45,430 nucleotides of DNA, taken from JADFXI01 sp050011415. Lineage in GTDB: Bacteria > Nitrospirota > Thermodesulfovibrionia > Thermodesulfovibrionales > Dissulfurispiraceae. Where the stretch lies: positions 1-45,430 of the forward strand of contig JBEKJD010000001.1 in the NCBI GenBank assembly GCA_050011415.1. The letters run 5' to 3'. Below the pieces are notes generated by a model. That model made no database searches. It saw only the letters and a list, made by a program, of their open reading frames with translations, and was not told the DNA's origin. Shown here one piece after another: positions 24,891 to 33,932 of the stretch (the stretch's first letter is position 1; each line of letters opens with the position of its first letter). The translations under genes and the position numbers were made by a program.

Positions 24891-25535
24891 TCAGCCTTTC
24901 CTTATTTTTACACCCTTATATATTTTATCGAGTTCGTTCTTAAGCCCGGGGAAAATGCCTTTCCTGTTCGTTCTTATCATTATGTTCCTGAATCCATCCC
25001 GTACACCCTCATATGAGGTAAGGATGGCCTGCAGTCCGAAGCCGTATTTTCGTATAATGTCGGCAACCTCCTTGATAGAACCCGGGCGGTCTTCAATAGC
25101 CAGATATATCCTGTTGCCCCCGTGGCGGCAACCTGTAACGTCTATGAGAGCGCGGAAAATATCCCTGTCCGAGATTATCCCCGCGAGTTTGCCGTTCTCA
25201 ACTACCGGCAGGCAGCCGATCTGTTTGTCGTAGAGCACCATTGCCGCCTCTTCCACAGGGGTATCCTGCGTTGTAGTAAAAACATTGGTTTTCATCATGT
25301 CCCTGACCTTCATCTTTGCGAGAAGATAATGGAGTTCGTACACATCAAGCGAGGTCGCTGCCGATGGAGTATACTCCCTTATATCCCTGTCGGATACTAT
25401 CCCCTTGATCCTGTCTCCTTTCACTACAGGAAGGTGCCTGATACAGTTTTCTTTCATCACTGTCAGAGCATCAATGATGCCATCGTCAGGGGCGGCCGTA
25501 AATACCTTTTTTGTCATCCAGTCAGATACAAACAC
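24891..25535 (-). CDS. CBS-pair and ACT-domain protein, AcuB-like
   Basis: The 214 residues have two CBS domains (VSDWMTKKVFTAAPDD to about 60; VRDMMKTNVFTTTQDT to about 133) and an ACT domain (about 141-212, YLAIEDRPGSIKEVADII). CBS senses adenosine ligands and ACT usually binds amino acids, so it is probably a regulatory sensor. The start is GTG with ggaggt five bases before it; the overlapping ATG two bases upstream is in another frame. It lies downstream of livF on the same strand across a palindromic repeat, which suggests a link with branched-chain amino acids, but this is weak. Confidence 0.88.
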   Translation of the reverse strand: MFVSDWMTKKVFTAAPDDGIIDALTVMKENCIRHLPVVKGDRIKGIVSDRDIREYTPSAATSLDVYELHYLLAKMKVRDMMKTNVFTTTQDTPVEEAAMVLYDKQIGCLPVVENGKLAGIISDRDIFRALIDVTGCRHGGNRIYLAIEDRPGSIKEVADIIRKYGFGLQAILTSYEGVRDGFRNIMIRTNRKGIFPGLKNELDKIYKGVKIRKG

Positions 25536-25557
25536 ATTGCACCTCCTATATGAAATC

Positions 25558-25628
25558 GGGTTATGGGTAATGGGTTATGGGTCATAGGAAAAAATACCCT
25601 TGCCCATAACCTATGACCCATTACCTGG
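25558..25628. repeat. Intergenic palindrome with arms of 7-base tandem units
   Basis: The left arm reads gggttat-gggtaat-gggttat-gggtcat; the reverse complement of the right arm reads aggtaat-gggtcat-aggttat-gggcaag. The element starts about 4 bases beyond the livF stop on the minus strand. Same structural family as 2549, 4957 and 40562. Confidence 0.78.
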
Positions 25629-25631
25629 TTC

Positions 25632-26336
25632 TTATACTCCCAAATATGCCTTTTTGACGTGTTCATTGTCGAGCATGGCAGAGCAGGTCCCCTGAAGCAT
25701 TATTTTCCCGGTTTCGAGCACATAGGCCCTGTCAGCTATGCCGAAAGTCTGCTTGCAGTTCTGCTCAACAAGAAGCACTGTGTTGCCTCCCTCTCTTATC
25801 CCCTTTATGATGCTGAATATCTCCCTTACAAGGATGGGCGCCAGACCGAGCGACGGTTCATCAAACATAATGAGTTTGGGCATTGCCATCAGTCCCCTTG
25901 CTATGGCGACCATCTGCTGTTCCCCGCCGCTCAATGTACCGGCCCGCTGTCTTCTCCTCTCTGCAAGCCTGGGGAAAATGCTGAAAACCATTTCCTTATT
26001 ACTGCTTCTCCGTTTCTTTGCTTCTCCCTTCAACGATCCCATATCGAGGTTTTCCTCAACTGTCATGTCCACAAAGAGTCTTCTCGCCTCAGGCACATGG
26101 GCTATTCCTTTTTCGATGAGTCTGAACGGTTTGACTTTGTGTATAGGCTCGCCCTCAAAGATCACCTCTCCCTTTTGGGGCCGCAGAATCCCTGAAATGG
26201 TCTTCAGTATTGTTGATTTTCCGGCTCCGTTTGCTCCTATAAGTGCCACCACTTCAGCTTTTTTAACCTCGAATGAGACATCCCACAGTACCTGGACATC
26301 CCCGTAAGAAACATCTATGTTGCGCACTTCAAGCAT
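25632..26336 (-). CDS. livF: Branched-chain amino-acid ABC transporter ATPase LivF
   Basis: The 234 residues have Walker A GANGAGKST, the signature LSGGEQQMVAIARGL, Walker B LIMFDEPSLGLAP and the switch His in LLVEQN (the family has Q here). LivF is one of two cytosolic ATPases of the liv importer. It overlaps livG by 8 bases and is the last gene of the complete livKHMGF operon. A palindromic repeat follows at once. Confidence 0.96.
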   Translation of the reverse strand: MLEVRNIDVSYGDVQVLWDVSFEVKKAEVVALIGANGAGKSTILKTISGILRPQKGEVIFEGEPIHKVKPFRLIEKGIAHVPEARRLFVDMTVEENLDMGSLKGEAKKRRSSNKEMVFSIFPRLAERRRQRAGTLSGGEQQMVAIARGLMAMPKLIMFDEPSLGLAPILVREIFSIIKGIREGGNTVLLVEQNCKQTFGIADRAYVLETGKIMLQGTCSAMLDNEHVKKAYLGV

Positions 26337-27045
26337 GTGCTGCCTCGCCCAGATACGCCTCGATCACGAGGGGGTTCTGTCTGATTTCAAGAGGGGTGCC
26401 TTCTGCGATCTTCTGTCCGTAGTTAATTACGACAATCCGGTCTGATATGGCCATAATGACTTTCATGTGGTGCTCGATGATCATCATGGTAATTCCTTTT
26501 GCTTTAATCTTATTGATGATCTCTATCGACTCGTTCAGCTCCGACGGATTCAACCCTGCAAAAGACTCATCGAGCAGCAACATGGCAGGCTGAGTTGCAA
26601 GCGCCCTTGCAATCTCAAGGCGTTTGCGTTTGCCCAGGGGCAGCCCCTTTGAAAGGGCTTGCCGGTCATCGTAGAGCCCGCTAAATGAAAGAATGTCCAG
26701 GGCTATTTCTTCAGCCTGGGCTTTATTTGCCGCCCTGAGAAATGCCGACGCTATCACGTTGTCCAGCACGGTCATCCTCTGAAGCGGCCTGACCACCTGA
26801 AATGTCCGGGCGATCCCGAGTTTGCATATCCGGTGTGTCTTCATATTTGATATCTTCGCGCCTTTGAAAAATACATCACCATGTGAGGGCTTGTAAAAGC
26901 CGTTCACCACATTGAAAAGTGTAGTTTTCCCTGCACCGTTAGGACCGATAAGCGCAAGGATTTCGCCCTTGTTCACGGAGAAGGAAACGTTACTGATTGC
27001 TGCGAGTCCGCCAAAAAACATCGAAATATTATTAACGTCAAGCAT
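26329..27045 (-). CDS. livG: Branched-chain amino-acid ABC transporter ATPase LivG
   Basis: The 238 residues have Walker A GPNGAGKTT, a signature region SKGLPLGKRKRLEIARAL, Walker B LLLDESFAGLNPSE and the switch His in IIEHHM. LivG pairs with LivF. Its start overlaps the livM stop in TGATG and its end overlaps livF by 8 bases. DESFAGLN replaces the usual DEPxAGLN (Pro to Ser), a minor change at a position next to the catalytic Glu. Confidence 0.96.
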   Translation of the reverse strand: MLDVNNISMFFGGLAAISNVSFSVNKGEILALIGPNGAGKTTLFNVVNGFYKPSHGDVFFKGAKISNMKTHRICKLGIARTFQVVRPLQRMTVLDNVIASAFLRAANKAQAEEIALDILSFSGLYDDRQALSKGLPLGKRKRLEIARALATQPAMLLLDESFAGLNPSELNESIEIINKIKAKGITMMIIEHHMKVIMAISDRIVVINYGQKIAEGTPLEIRQNPLVIEAYLGEAAHA

Positions 27046-27983
27046 CAGGTGGTCCTCCCGGTGCGGATCAGCCTTTTCAGTTTTTTGAAATCACCGGCAA
27101 TTCCGTTCGGCAGGAAGATTATGATGATGATCAGGAGCATCCCGAAAAAAGTCTGATGTGCGGACCCTAACATAGGGATAGACCGTATGACTTCAGACAT
27201 CAAGATCATTATGATCGAACCAATGACCGGTCCCCAGAATGTAGCCACTCCTCCCACCATTACCACCATTATGGTAATTATAGAGATGTCATGAAGCGCA
27301 AAGACCACCTTGGGGTCGATATATCCCATATAATTGGTGTAGAATGCTCCAGCCAAACCTGTGATTACCGCACTTGAAGAAAGGGCTATTGTTTTATAAA
27401 GTGTAGTGTTTATGCCAAGGGATTCCGCGGCGTCCTGATCTTCCCTGATAGCGACGAAGTAGTATCCCAGCCTGGACTGGACCACTATCTTCACCAGATA
27501 AAAGGTTATGGCTGCAACAGCAAGGATAATGTAGTAATACCAGATCTTCTCCACCCACGTCCGCTCACGTATCATGATACCGACATCGCCCCCGGTAAGG
27601 TTGGTCAGGTTTTCCGCCGTGACCCGCAGCACCTCGCCCATGGCGAGCGTTGCCAGGGCAAAGTAGGGGCCGCGCAACCGCAAAACGATGAATCCGATGA
27701 CGAGGGCAAAAAGCGCAACTGCCACAATGCTCAGGGGCAGGCCCCACCACGCAGAGAGACCTGTTTTCGCATAAAAGATCCCGGCAGTGTATGCGCCCAC
27801 ACCGAAGAAGGCGGCATGACCAAAGGAGACCTGTCCGCAGTATCCTCCCAGAAGGTTCCACGACATGCCTATCACCGACCACATCACAAAGAGGATGAGG
27901 ATATGCATGAGATAGGAATTCAATCCGACAAGCGGCACAACAGCCAGAAGCGCAAGGATGACGAAGGGAAGGTATCGTTTCAT
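27045..27983 (-). CDS. livM: Branched-chain amino-acid ABC transporter permease LivM
   Basis: The 312 residues are hydrophobic with eight or more helices and the family stretch GGYCGQVSFGHAAFFGVGAYTAG. It forms the membrane channel with LivH. I place the start at MKRYLPFV (27983): a good aggagg precedes it and it forms ATGA with the livH stop; a longer frame of 32 extra codons only repeats livH coding sequence. Confidence 0.96.
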   Translation of the reverse strand: MKRYLPFVILALLAVVPLVGLNSYLMHILILFVMWSVIGMSWNLLGGYCGQVSFGHAAFFGVGAYTAGIFYAKTGLSAWWGLPLSIVAVALFALVIGFIVLRLRGPYFALATLAMGEVLRVTAENLTNLTGGDVGIMIRERTWVEKIWYYYIILAVAAITFYLVKIVVQSRLGYYFVAIREDQDAAESLGINTTLYKTIALSSSAVITGLAGAFYTNYMGYIDPKVVFALHDISIITIMVVMVGGVATFWGPVIGSIIMILMSEVIRSIPMLGSAHQTFFGMLLIIIIIFLPNGIAGDFKKLKRLIRTGRTT

Positions 27984-28909
27984 TTTCCCAACCTCCTCTT
28001 TCTTGCAAGCGAAACTATACCTGCCGGCAGAAAGATGAGGGCTGCCACGAAGACCACAAACCTGGCCACCGGGGCCCATCCCATCCCAAGGTATGTCGCG
28101 GTCATCGATTCAAAAATACCGAGGATTATGCCGCCGATTATAGCGCCGGCAGTGGAGCCCAGGCCGCCGATAATGGTGACAACAAAAGCAATGAGCGTGA
28201 ATTGTCCTCCCATGGAGGGGTAGAGATAGTAGATGGGGATAAAGAGGCACCCGGCCGCGCCCACAAGGGCAGAGCCGAGGCCGAATGTGAGCATGCGCAT
28301 CCGGTCCACGTCCACTCCCATGATCAACGCAGCCTGAAAGTCCTGGGAAGTGGCCCGCACCGATTTGCCGGTGTCCGTTTTTGTGAGAAAGAACCAGAGG
28401 CCGGCTGTTATGGCCACAGCGAAGACAAAGGAGACTGTCCAGGGAATCGAGAGAGAAAGCTCGATGGGAGAGCCCTTCCAGTGATCGCTCAGATACCACG
28501 CGCTCGTGGCATATGAGACCGGAGTAGAGCGATAGTCCGACGTAAAGAAGAGCATTGCCAGGTTCGACAGCACCATTGCTATGCCCACTGTAAGGATGAC
28601 CTGGTTTTCAGGCAAAATGGAGTCGACCTTAAGCACCGGCGTGATAAGAAACTTTTGGAGTCCGACCCCGATCAAAAACATCACAGGCGCGGCGATAAAT
28701 ACTGAAAGATACGGGTCTAAGCCAAAGAGCGTAAAGAGCCAGTATGCAATGTACATCGAGACCATCATCAGCTCGCCGTGGGCGAGGTTGATGATCTTCA
28801 TGACCCCCATGATAAGGGTCATCCCGATACCTATCAGTGCATACAGCCCTCCCAGCAGAAAACCTGCGATGAGTGTCTGCAGTAAGACCTCAATCTGAGG
28901 CGCTGTCAC
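27980..28909 (-). CDS. livH: Branched-chain amino-acid ABC transporter permease LivH
   Basis: The 309 residues contain about eight helices and the family motif MKIINLAHGELMM. It begins with GTG (MTAPQIEVLL); its ribosome site ggaggtag includes the stop codon of livK, and its own stop overlaps the livM start. It is the second permease of the liv importer. Confidence 0.95.
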   Translation of the reverse strand: MTAPQIEVLLQTLIAGFLLGGLYALIGIGMTLIMGVMKIINLAHGELMMVSMYIAYWLFTLFGLDPYLSVFIAAPVMFLIGVGLQKFLITPVLKVDSILPENQVILTVGIAMVLSNLAMLFFTSDYRSTPVSYATSAWYLSDHWKGSPIELSLSIPWTVSFVFAVAITAGLWFFLTKTDTGKSVRATSQDFQAALIMGVDVDRMRMLTFGLGSALVGAAGCLFIPIYYLYPSMGGQFTLIAFVVTIIGGLGSTAGAIIGGIILGIFESMTATYLGMGWAPVARFVVFVAALIFLPAGIVSLARKRRLGK

Positions 28910-28918
28910 GCTGTCAGG

Positions 28919-30109
28919 CTACCTCCTGTCCCTCCATTTCGGGATGGGATAAATATATTTCTGGTTCGCAAAGGCCAACGGCCACACGGTCTGGTGCTCG
29001 CCTTTTATTACCTGTCTCACATACGTTGCAGCAAAATTCTGGTTGTCGTAGCCTTCCTTATCCTCGAACCTTATATGGCCGAAGGCGGTTTCCATATTGG
29101 TAGCCTTAAGAGCGGCCCGAATGTCCTCCGGCGAGAAGCTTTTGGCCCTTTCCAAAGCGTTCTTTACAATATAAAGGGCGGAATAGGCAGCAGCCCCATG
29201 ATAGGAGGGAAACTCCCCGTATTTCGTCTTGAACTTGTTCGCATACTCTCTTGCGCCTTTGAATTTGAGCTGAGGAGTCCAGAGTGTAGCAGTAAACGCA
29301 TATTCCGCCGCATCCTTGGCATTGTCAACAAACTCGGGGATATCGAATCCGGCGCCTCCTCCGGCAAAAATTTTGGCATCAATTCTCAATTCTTTGATCT
29401 GGCGCATAAGCAGCGCTGCGTCATTGCCATAGGACACCATGAAGATTGCATCCGGATTGGCGGCTTTCACTTTGGAGAGGATGGGTTTGAAATCAATGGC
29501 GCCTTTTTCGTACTTCTCATTTACGACCACGTTGATGCCTGCCGCCTCAGCGTTTTTCGTCATGTCTTTCGAGCCGGAGCTGCCGAAGTCGGAGCTTTCA
29601 TAAAGGATAGCGATAGTCCTGGGATGCACCACCTCTTTGAAGAAAGACATAAGGCCGTCCGAGTAATGAGCGCCTACCTGGTTAAGGCGGAAGACATATT
29701 TGTATTTCTGCCGGGTTATTTCATCCGCCGCGCTGGAAACCACCAGATAAGGAGTTTTTCTCTCCTCCGCTACTGCTGCCACAGCCTTTGCACAAGCCGA
29801 GGTATACTCCCCGACAATGATGGGCTGCTTATTGACATCAATGAGTTTTTCCACAATGGCCCGTGCGCTTTCAGGCTTACCAGAGGAGTCCTCGAATTCA
29901 AGGACAACTTTTCTTCCCTTGATGCCGCCTTTCGCATTGATCTCCTCAGCCGCAATCTCATATGATTTCTTTTGCATCTCGCCGAATTTTGCCGGGGAGC
30001 CGGTCAGCGGCAAGGGGATGCTCAATTTAAGAGGCTCTGCTGCATAGACACTGATGGAAAACATGCTGAAAATAAAAGCCCCAATCATTATTACCGATAA
30101 GCGTTTCAT
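28919..30109 (-). CDS. livK: Periplasmic branched-chain amino-acid binding protein LivK/LivJ
   Basis: The 396 residues begin with a signal peptide (MKRLSVIMIGAFIFSMFS, cut near AAE) and continue with the leucine-binding fold (LKLSIPLPLTG, EEINAKGGIKGRKV, VVSSAADEITRQKYKYVFR). It captures the substrate for LivHMGF. I choose the start with aggagg immediately upstream, 16 codons inside the longest frame. Many such proteins bind amides or urea instead, so the true ligand is open. It is the first gene of the operon. Confidence 0.94.
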   Translation of the reverse strand: MKRLSVIMIGAFIFSMFSISVYAAEPLKLSIPLPLTGSPAKFGEMQKKSYEIAAEEINAKGGIKGRKVVLEFEDSSGKPESARAIVEKLIDVNKQPIIVGEYTSACAKAVAAVAEERKTPYLVVSSAADEITRQKYKYVFRLNQVGAHYSDGLMSFFKEVVHPRTIAILYESSDFGSSGSKDMTKNAEAAGINVVVNEKYEKGAIDFKPILSKVKAANPDAIFMVSYGNDAALLMRQIKELRIDAKIFAGGGAGFDIPEFVDNAKDAAEYAFTATLWTPQLKFKGAREYANKFKTKYGEFPSYHGAAAYSALYIVKNALERAKSFSPEDIRAALKATNMETAFGHIRFEDKEGYDNQNFAATYVRQVIKGEHQTVWPLAFANQKYIYPIPKWRDRR

Positions 30110-30178
30110 GCTGTCCTCCTCATTAGTTCTTTTCACCAAGACATTACATAATTGCACATTTTTTTAAAAAAATCCATG

Positions 30179-30207
30179 TTGACTAAAAAACTGGTGAAAA
30201 CTATAAT
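30179..30207 (+). promoter_or_regulatory. Near-consensus sigma-70 promoter of the malic enzyme gene
   Basis: TTGACT (30179-30184), a 17-base spacer and TATAAT (30202-30207). Only six bases separate the -10 from the ATG at 30214, so transcription should start at or next to the start codon, giving a leaderless mRNA. No Shine-Dalgarno is present. Confidence 0.7.
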
Positions 30208-30213
30208 GCTCTT

Positions 30214-31620
30214 ATGGCGCGCATCCCGAGTCCGAGTTACAGCATAACCATAAGGGCGGAAATTGTAAACCGTATAGGCATGTTCGCCCAACTTGCCACC
30301 GCTATCAGTAACACCGGCGGCGATCTTGGCTCTATTGATATCGTCCGCGCTGAAAAGGGAAAAATCGTCAGAGACATAACTGCAAATGCACAAGACGAAG
30401 AACATGAAAAAAGAATCGTCAAGGCAATAAAAAACATAAGCGGGGTTAAAGTCCTCAGAGTGATGGACCGCACCTTTACTGCTCACGAAGGGGGAAAGAT
30501 CGAGATACGCCCGAAAATTCCTGTCAGAGACCGGGATGATCTTTCCAAAGTCTATACGCCGGGCGTTGCAAGGGTATGCAGGGACATTAATGAATGTATT
30601 GAGCACGCTTATCGCTACACGATAAAAGGGAATTGTGTTGCCGTAATCACTGACGGGACTGCTGTGCTCGGGCTTGGAGATATAGGCCCGGAAGCGGCCT
30701 TGCCTGTCATGGAAGGCAAGGCCATGATTTTCAAAGAATTTGCCGGGATTGATGCATTCCCCATTCCCCTGAAGACAAAGGACCCCGAAGAGATTATCGC
30801 TACTGTCAGAATAATCTCAACACCTTTTGGCGGTATCAATCTCGAGGATATATCAGCGCCAAGGTGCTTCGAGATAGAGCGGCGGCTCAGGGAGATTTGC
30901 GATATACCTGTTATACATGATGACCAGCATGGGACAGCGGTTGTTGTCCTTGCAGCTCTTATTAACGTCGGACGATTGCTGAGGAAAGACATAAAGAAAT
31001 TAAGAATTGTGATCTCGGGCGCCGGCGCAGCAGGAATGGCCAATGCATGGATGCTCTCCGCCTATGGCATACTGGACATAATTGTATGCGACAGGGCTGG
31101 TGCAATTTACGAAGGCAGAAAGAGTGATATGAACCCTTACAAGAAGGCCCTTGCCCGAAAAACAAACCCGCGAAAGGTCAGGGGCAGCATTGCCGATGCC
31201 CTTAAGGGCGCCAATGTCTTCATTGGACTTTCCGCTCCCAATGTCATATCAGGTGATGACATACGCAAAATGGCAAAAGAGCCGATAGTGTTTGCCCTGG
31301 CAAATCCCGAACCGGAAATAGCGCCTGAAGATGCGTTACCCCTGGTAAGAATACTCGCCACCGGGCGCTCGGATTATCCCAACCAGATAAATAATATGCT
31401 ATGCTTTCCCGGAATTTTCAGGGGTCTGCTCGACGTAAGGGCCAGCGGGGTGAATGAGGAAGTGAAATTTGCCGCTGCAAAGGCAATTGCCGGTATGGTA
31501 GCAGATGATGAATTGCACGAGGACTACATCATACCAAGCATTTTCGACAGAAAAGTCGTGCCTGCTGTCGCTCATGCAGTGGCGGCGGCAGCAAAGAAAA
31601 CAGGGCTGGCACGGCATTAA
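30214..31620 (+). CDS. Malic enzyme with N-terminal ACT domain
   Basis: It oxidatively decarboxylates malate to pyruvate. The 468 residues have an ACT domain (about 8-80, TIRAEIVNRIGMFAQLATAIS) and then the malic fold: SKVYTPGVARVC, LGLGDIGPEAALPVMEGKA, the metal-binding region around FGGINLEDISAPRCFEIE, IPVIHDDQHGTA, and an NAD-binding region SGAGAAGMANAW. The ACT domain suggests amino-acid control, which is notable because the liv operon diverges from here. NAD or NADP preference cannot be read with certainty. The promoter predicts a leaderless mRNA. Confidence 0.95.
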   Translation: MARIPSPSYSITIRAEIVNRIGMFAQLATAISNTGGDLGSIDIVRAEKGKIVRDITANAQDEEHEKRIVKAIKNISGVKVLRVMDRTFTAHEGGKIEIRPKIPVRDRDDLSKVYTPGVARVCRDINECIEHAYRYTIKGNCVAVITDGTAVLGLGDIGPEAALPVMEGKAMIFKEFAGIDAFPIPLKTKDPEEIIATVRIISTPFGGINLEDISAPRCFEIERRLREICDIPVIHDDQHGTAVVVLAALINVGRLLRKDIKKLRIVISGAGAAGMANAWMLSAYGILDIIVCDRAGAIYEGRKSDMNPYKKALARKTNPRKVRGSIADALKGANVFIGLSAPNVISGDDIRKMAKEPIVFALANPEPEIAPEDALPLVRILATGRSDYPNQINNMLCFPGIFRGLLDVRASGVNEEVKFAAAKAIAGMVADDELHEDYIIPSIFDRKVVPAVAHAVAAAAKKTGLARH

Positions 31621-31768
31621 GGGCTCGCAATATGAACGGTATCAAATAGAACCTATCTCAAAATTGTTTTAGTCGGATGCATATTGATGCTAACTGTACA
31701 TACCCCTTACTTTTGTTTTTTTGCATTTGGGATAAAGCTTCTACCCGAAAAAAATACAGTGCTCGTGA

Positions 31769-32713
31769 CTATGCCGGCTCTCTATTAGCCATTTGACGCA
31801 AATTCGTAATGTCTCGCAAGGGAGGTGCTCCGAATAAACGGCTGTACTCTCGGCTGAATTGGGATGGGCTTTCGTAGCCAACCTGAAATGCTGCGGTTGT
31901 CGCATCGTTATTTTCGGTGAGCATCAACCGCCGCGCTTCGTTCAAACGCAACATTTTTTGAAACTGCAACGGGCTCATGGCTGTCAGAGTTCGGAAATGA
32001 TGGTGAAAGGTCGAAGTGCTCATATTGACTTGAGTTGCCAGATCATCGATTCGCAGCGGCACTGTGAAGTTACCCTTTAGCCAATCTATTGCCTGTCCTA
32101 TCTGGTGACTCTGACTACCTGCCGAAGCAATCTGACGCAGACGTGCACCTTGATCACCTACAAGTAAACGGTAAATGATTTCCCGCTGGATGATCGGCGC
32201 AAGGATCGGAATGTCCTTCTGTTCAGCGAGTAAGTCGATCAACCTCTCAAAGGCAGTGAGCAGTGGTAACATGACCTCGCCGGTTGCCATTCCACGGCTT
32301 GATTGTTGAGCCGGTAGCGCGGGAAGATTGCTGTCCACCATTAATTGTGCAATCTCGCGTTTATCAAGTTTCAACCTGAGCCCCAGGTAAGGCTTCTCCC
32401 GACTGGCTTTGATAATCTGCACAACCGTGGGAAGATGCACAGAAGTGATCAAATAATGGTGCGCGTCATACACATACGTGTCATCTCCAAGCAGCACGCG
32501 CTTAGCCCCTTGCGCGACCAAGCAAATGCTCGGTTCGTACATGACGCTTATCGGCTCGGTGGGTTCGGCCCGCCGGAAAAGTGACAAGCCCGGTATTGCG
32601 GTTACGTGCTGCTCGCCTTTATCAGTCCATCGGGCAATGCTATTACCAAAAGATTTGAGCGCAACTTCCATGCTGTTATTCTCAAACACCTTATTTATGG
32701 GTTGCTTATTCAT
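31769..32713 (-). CDS. AraC-family transcriptional regulator
   Basis: The 314 residues have an AraC_N-type ligand domain (about 45-195, SICLVAQGAKRVLLGDDTYVYDAHHYL) and two helix-turn-helix motifs at the C-terminus (IDDLATQVNMSTSTFHHHFR; AFQVGYESPSQFSREYSRLFG). It most likely controls the divergent aldo/keto reductase genes, the usual arrangement. I choose the start with gagaagg upstream; a longer frame adds 17 Cys-rich residues of doubtful coding. The style of this gene and its neighbours is like Proteobacteria. Confidence 0.92.
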   Translation of the reverse strand: MNKQPINKVFENNSMEVALKSFGNSIARWTDKGEQHVTAIPGLSLFRRAEPTEPISVMYEPSICLVAQGAKRVLLGDDTYVYDAHHYLITSVHLPTVVQIIKASREKPYLGLRLKLDKREIAQLMVDSNLPALPAQQSSRGMATGEVMLPLLTAFERLIDLLAEQKDIPILAPIIQREIIYRLLVGDQGARLRQIASAGSQSHQIGQAIDWLKGNFTVPLRIDDLATQVNMSTSTFHHHFRTLTAMSPLQFQKMLRLNEARRLMLTENNDATTAAFQVGYESPSQFSREYSRLFGAPPLRDITNLRQMANREPA

Positions 32714-32919
32714 TAATGCCTTCTCTTTTGATATTACCAGACAGCACTTCGCTTTACAACTCATTTATCAAAAGATCGTAGGATTAGGCAATAAATGAGC
32801 AGGATTGGTCTACCTGCTTTTGTTCTTTCGGAATTACAATAGAAATATCAACAGGGTTGCAAATAGATGTGAGCAAACTCTACTGAATAGTTCATCCTAA
32901 ACAGGAGAAAGGAGGAAAA

Positions 32920-33906
32920 ATGGAAAAGCGCAAATTAGGGAAAAGCGGGCTTGAAGTTTCAGCATTAGGGCTCGGATGTATGGGAATGAGTATAGCTTAT
33001 GGTCAGCCTGGTGACAAGCAGGAGATGATTGCTCTTATACGTAAAGCTGTGGAACTGGGGGTAACATTTTTCGACACTGCCGAATTATACGGCCCCTATA
33101 CGAATGAAGAACTCGTAGGCGAAGCTTTGGCTCCGTTCCGAGGGAAAGTGGTGATAGCCACCAAGTTCGGGATCAAGATGGATCCCGGTGGGCAGCAGGT
33201 CCAGGATAGTAGGTCGGAACTTATCAGACAGAGTCTTGAGGGTTCGCTCAAGCGGCTCAAGGTCGATGCTATTGACCTGTATTATCAACACCGGGTAGAC
33301 ACTAATGTGCCGATCGAAGATGTTGCGGGAACAGTTAAAGACCTGATTCGGGAGGGTAAGGTCAAGCACTTCGGCCTTTCCGAACCGGGAGTGAAGACGA
33401 TCCGCCGTGCACACGCGGTTCAACCTGTCACTGCCGTCCAAAGCGAATATTCCCTGTGGTGGAGACGCCCTGAAGAGGAATTGTTATCAACGCTGGAGGA
33501 ACTCGGTATCGGACTCGTTCCATTTAGTCCTCTTGGGAAAGGATTCCTCACTGGAAAGATCGACGAAACCACGACGTTCGATAAGTCCGATTTCCGAAAC
33601 ATAGTCCCTCGTTTTACGCCGGAGGCCCGGAAAGCGAATCAGGCCCTGGTCGATCTGCTTCGGAAGATTGCGGAACGGAAGAAGGCAACGCCGGCTCAGA
33701 TCGCGCTCGCCTGGTTACTGGCACAGAAACCATGGATAATTCCGATACCTGGAACCAAGAAGTTGGAGCGTCTGGAAGAGAACATCAGAGCAGTTGAAGT
33801 CGAACTTACGTCCGACGATATGCGTGAGATCGACAGTGCAGCCTCAAATATTACGATCGAAGGGGCCCGGTACCCCGAAGCCCTGGAAAAAAGGACTGGT
33901 TTATAA
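32920..33906 (+). CDS. Aldo/keto reductase
   Basis: The 328 residues form a TIM-barrel NADPH-dependent carbonyl reductase with the tetrad D52, Y57, K82 and H124, the start GLGCMGMS and the cofactor region IPIPGTKKLERLEENI. It resembles the YajO/AKR13-type subgroup. A strong aaggagg precedes the ATG. It is the first of four genes divergent from the AraC regulator; with the following dehydrogenase it likely detoxifies aldehydes or quinones. Confidence 0.94.
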   Translation: MEKRKLGKSGLEVSALGLGCMGMSIAYGQPGDKQEMIALIRKAVELGVTFFDTAELYGPYTNEELVGEALAPFRGKVVIATKFGIKMDPGGQQVQDSRSELIRQSLEGSLKRLKVDAIDLYYQHRVDTNVPIEDVAGTVKDLIREGKVKHFGLSEPGVKTIRRAHAVQPVTAVQSEYSLWWRRPEEELLSTLEELGIGLVPFSPLGKGFLTGKIDETTTFDKSDFRNIVPRFTPEARKANQALVDLLRKIAERKKATPAQIALAWLLAQKPWIIPIPGTKKLERLEENIRAVEVELTSDDMREIDSAASNITIEGARYPEALEKRTGL

Positions 33907-33932
33907 ACGGTAAACCCCAGGAGGATAAGACA

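Noticed and set aside
28994..29965. 323-codon plus-strand frame
   Set aside because: Antisense shadow of livK.
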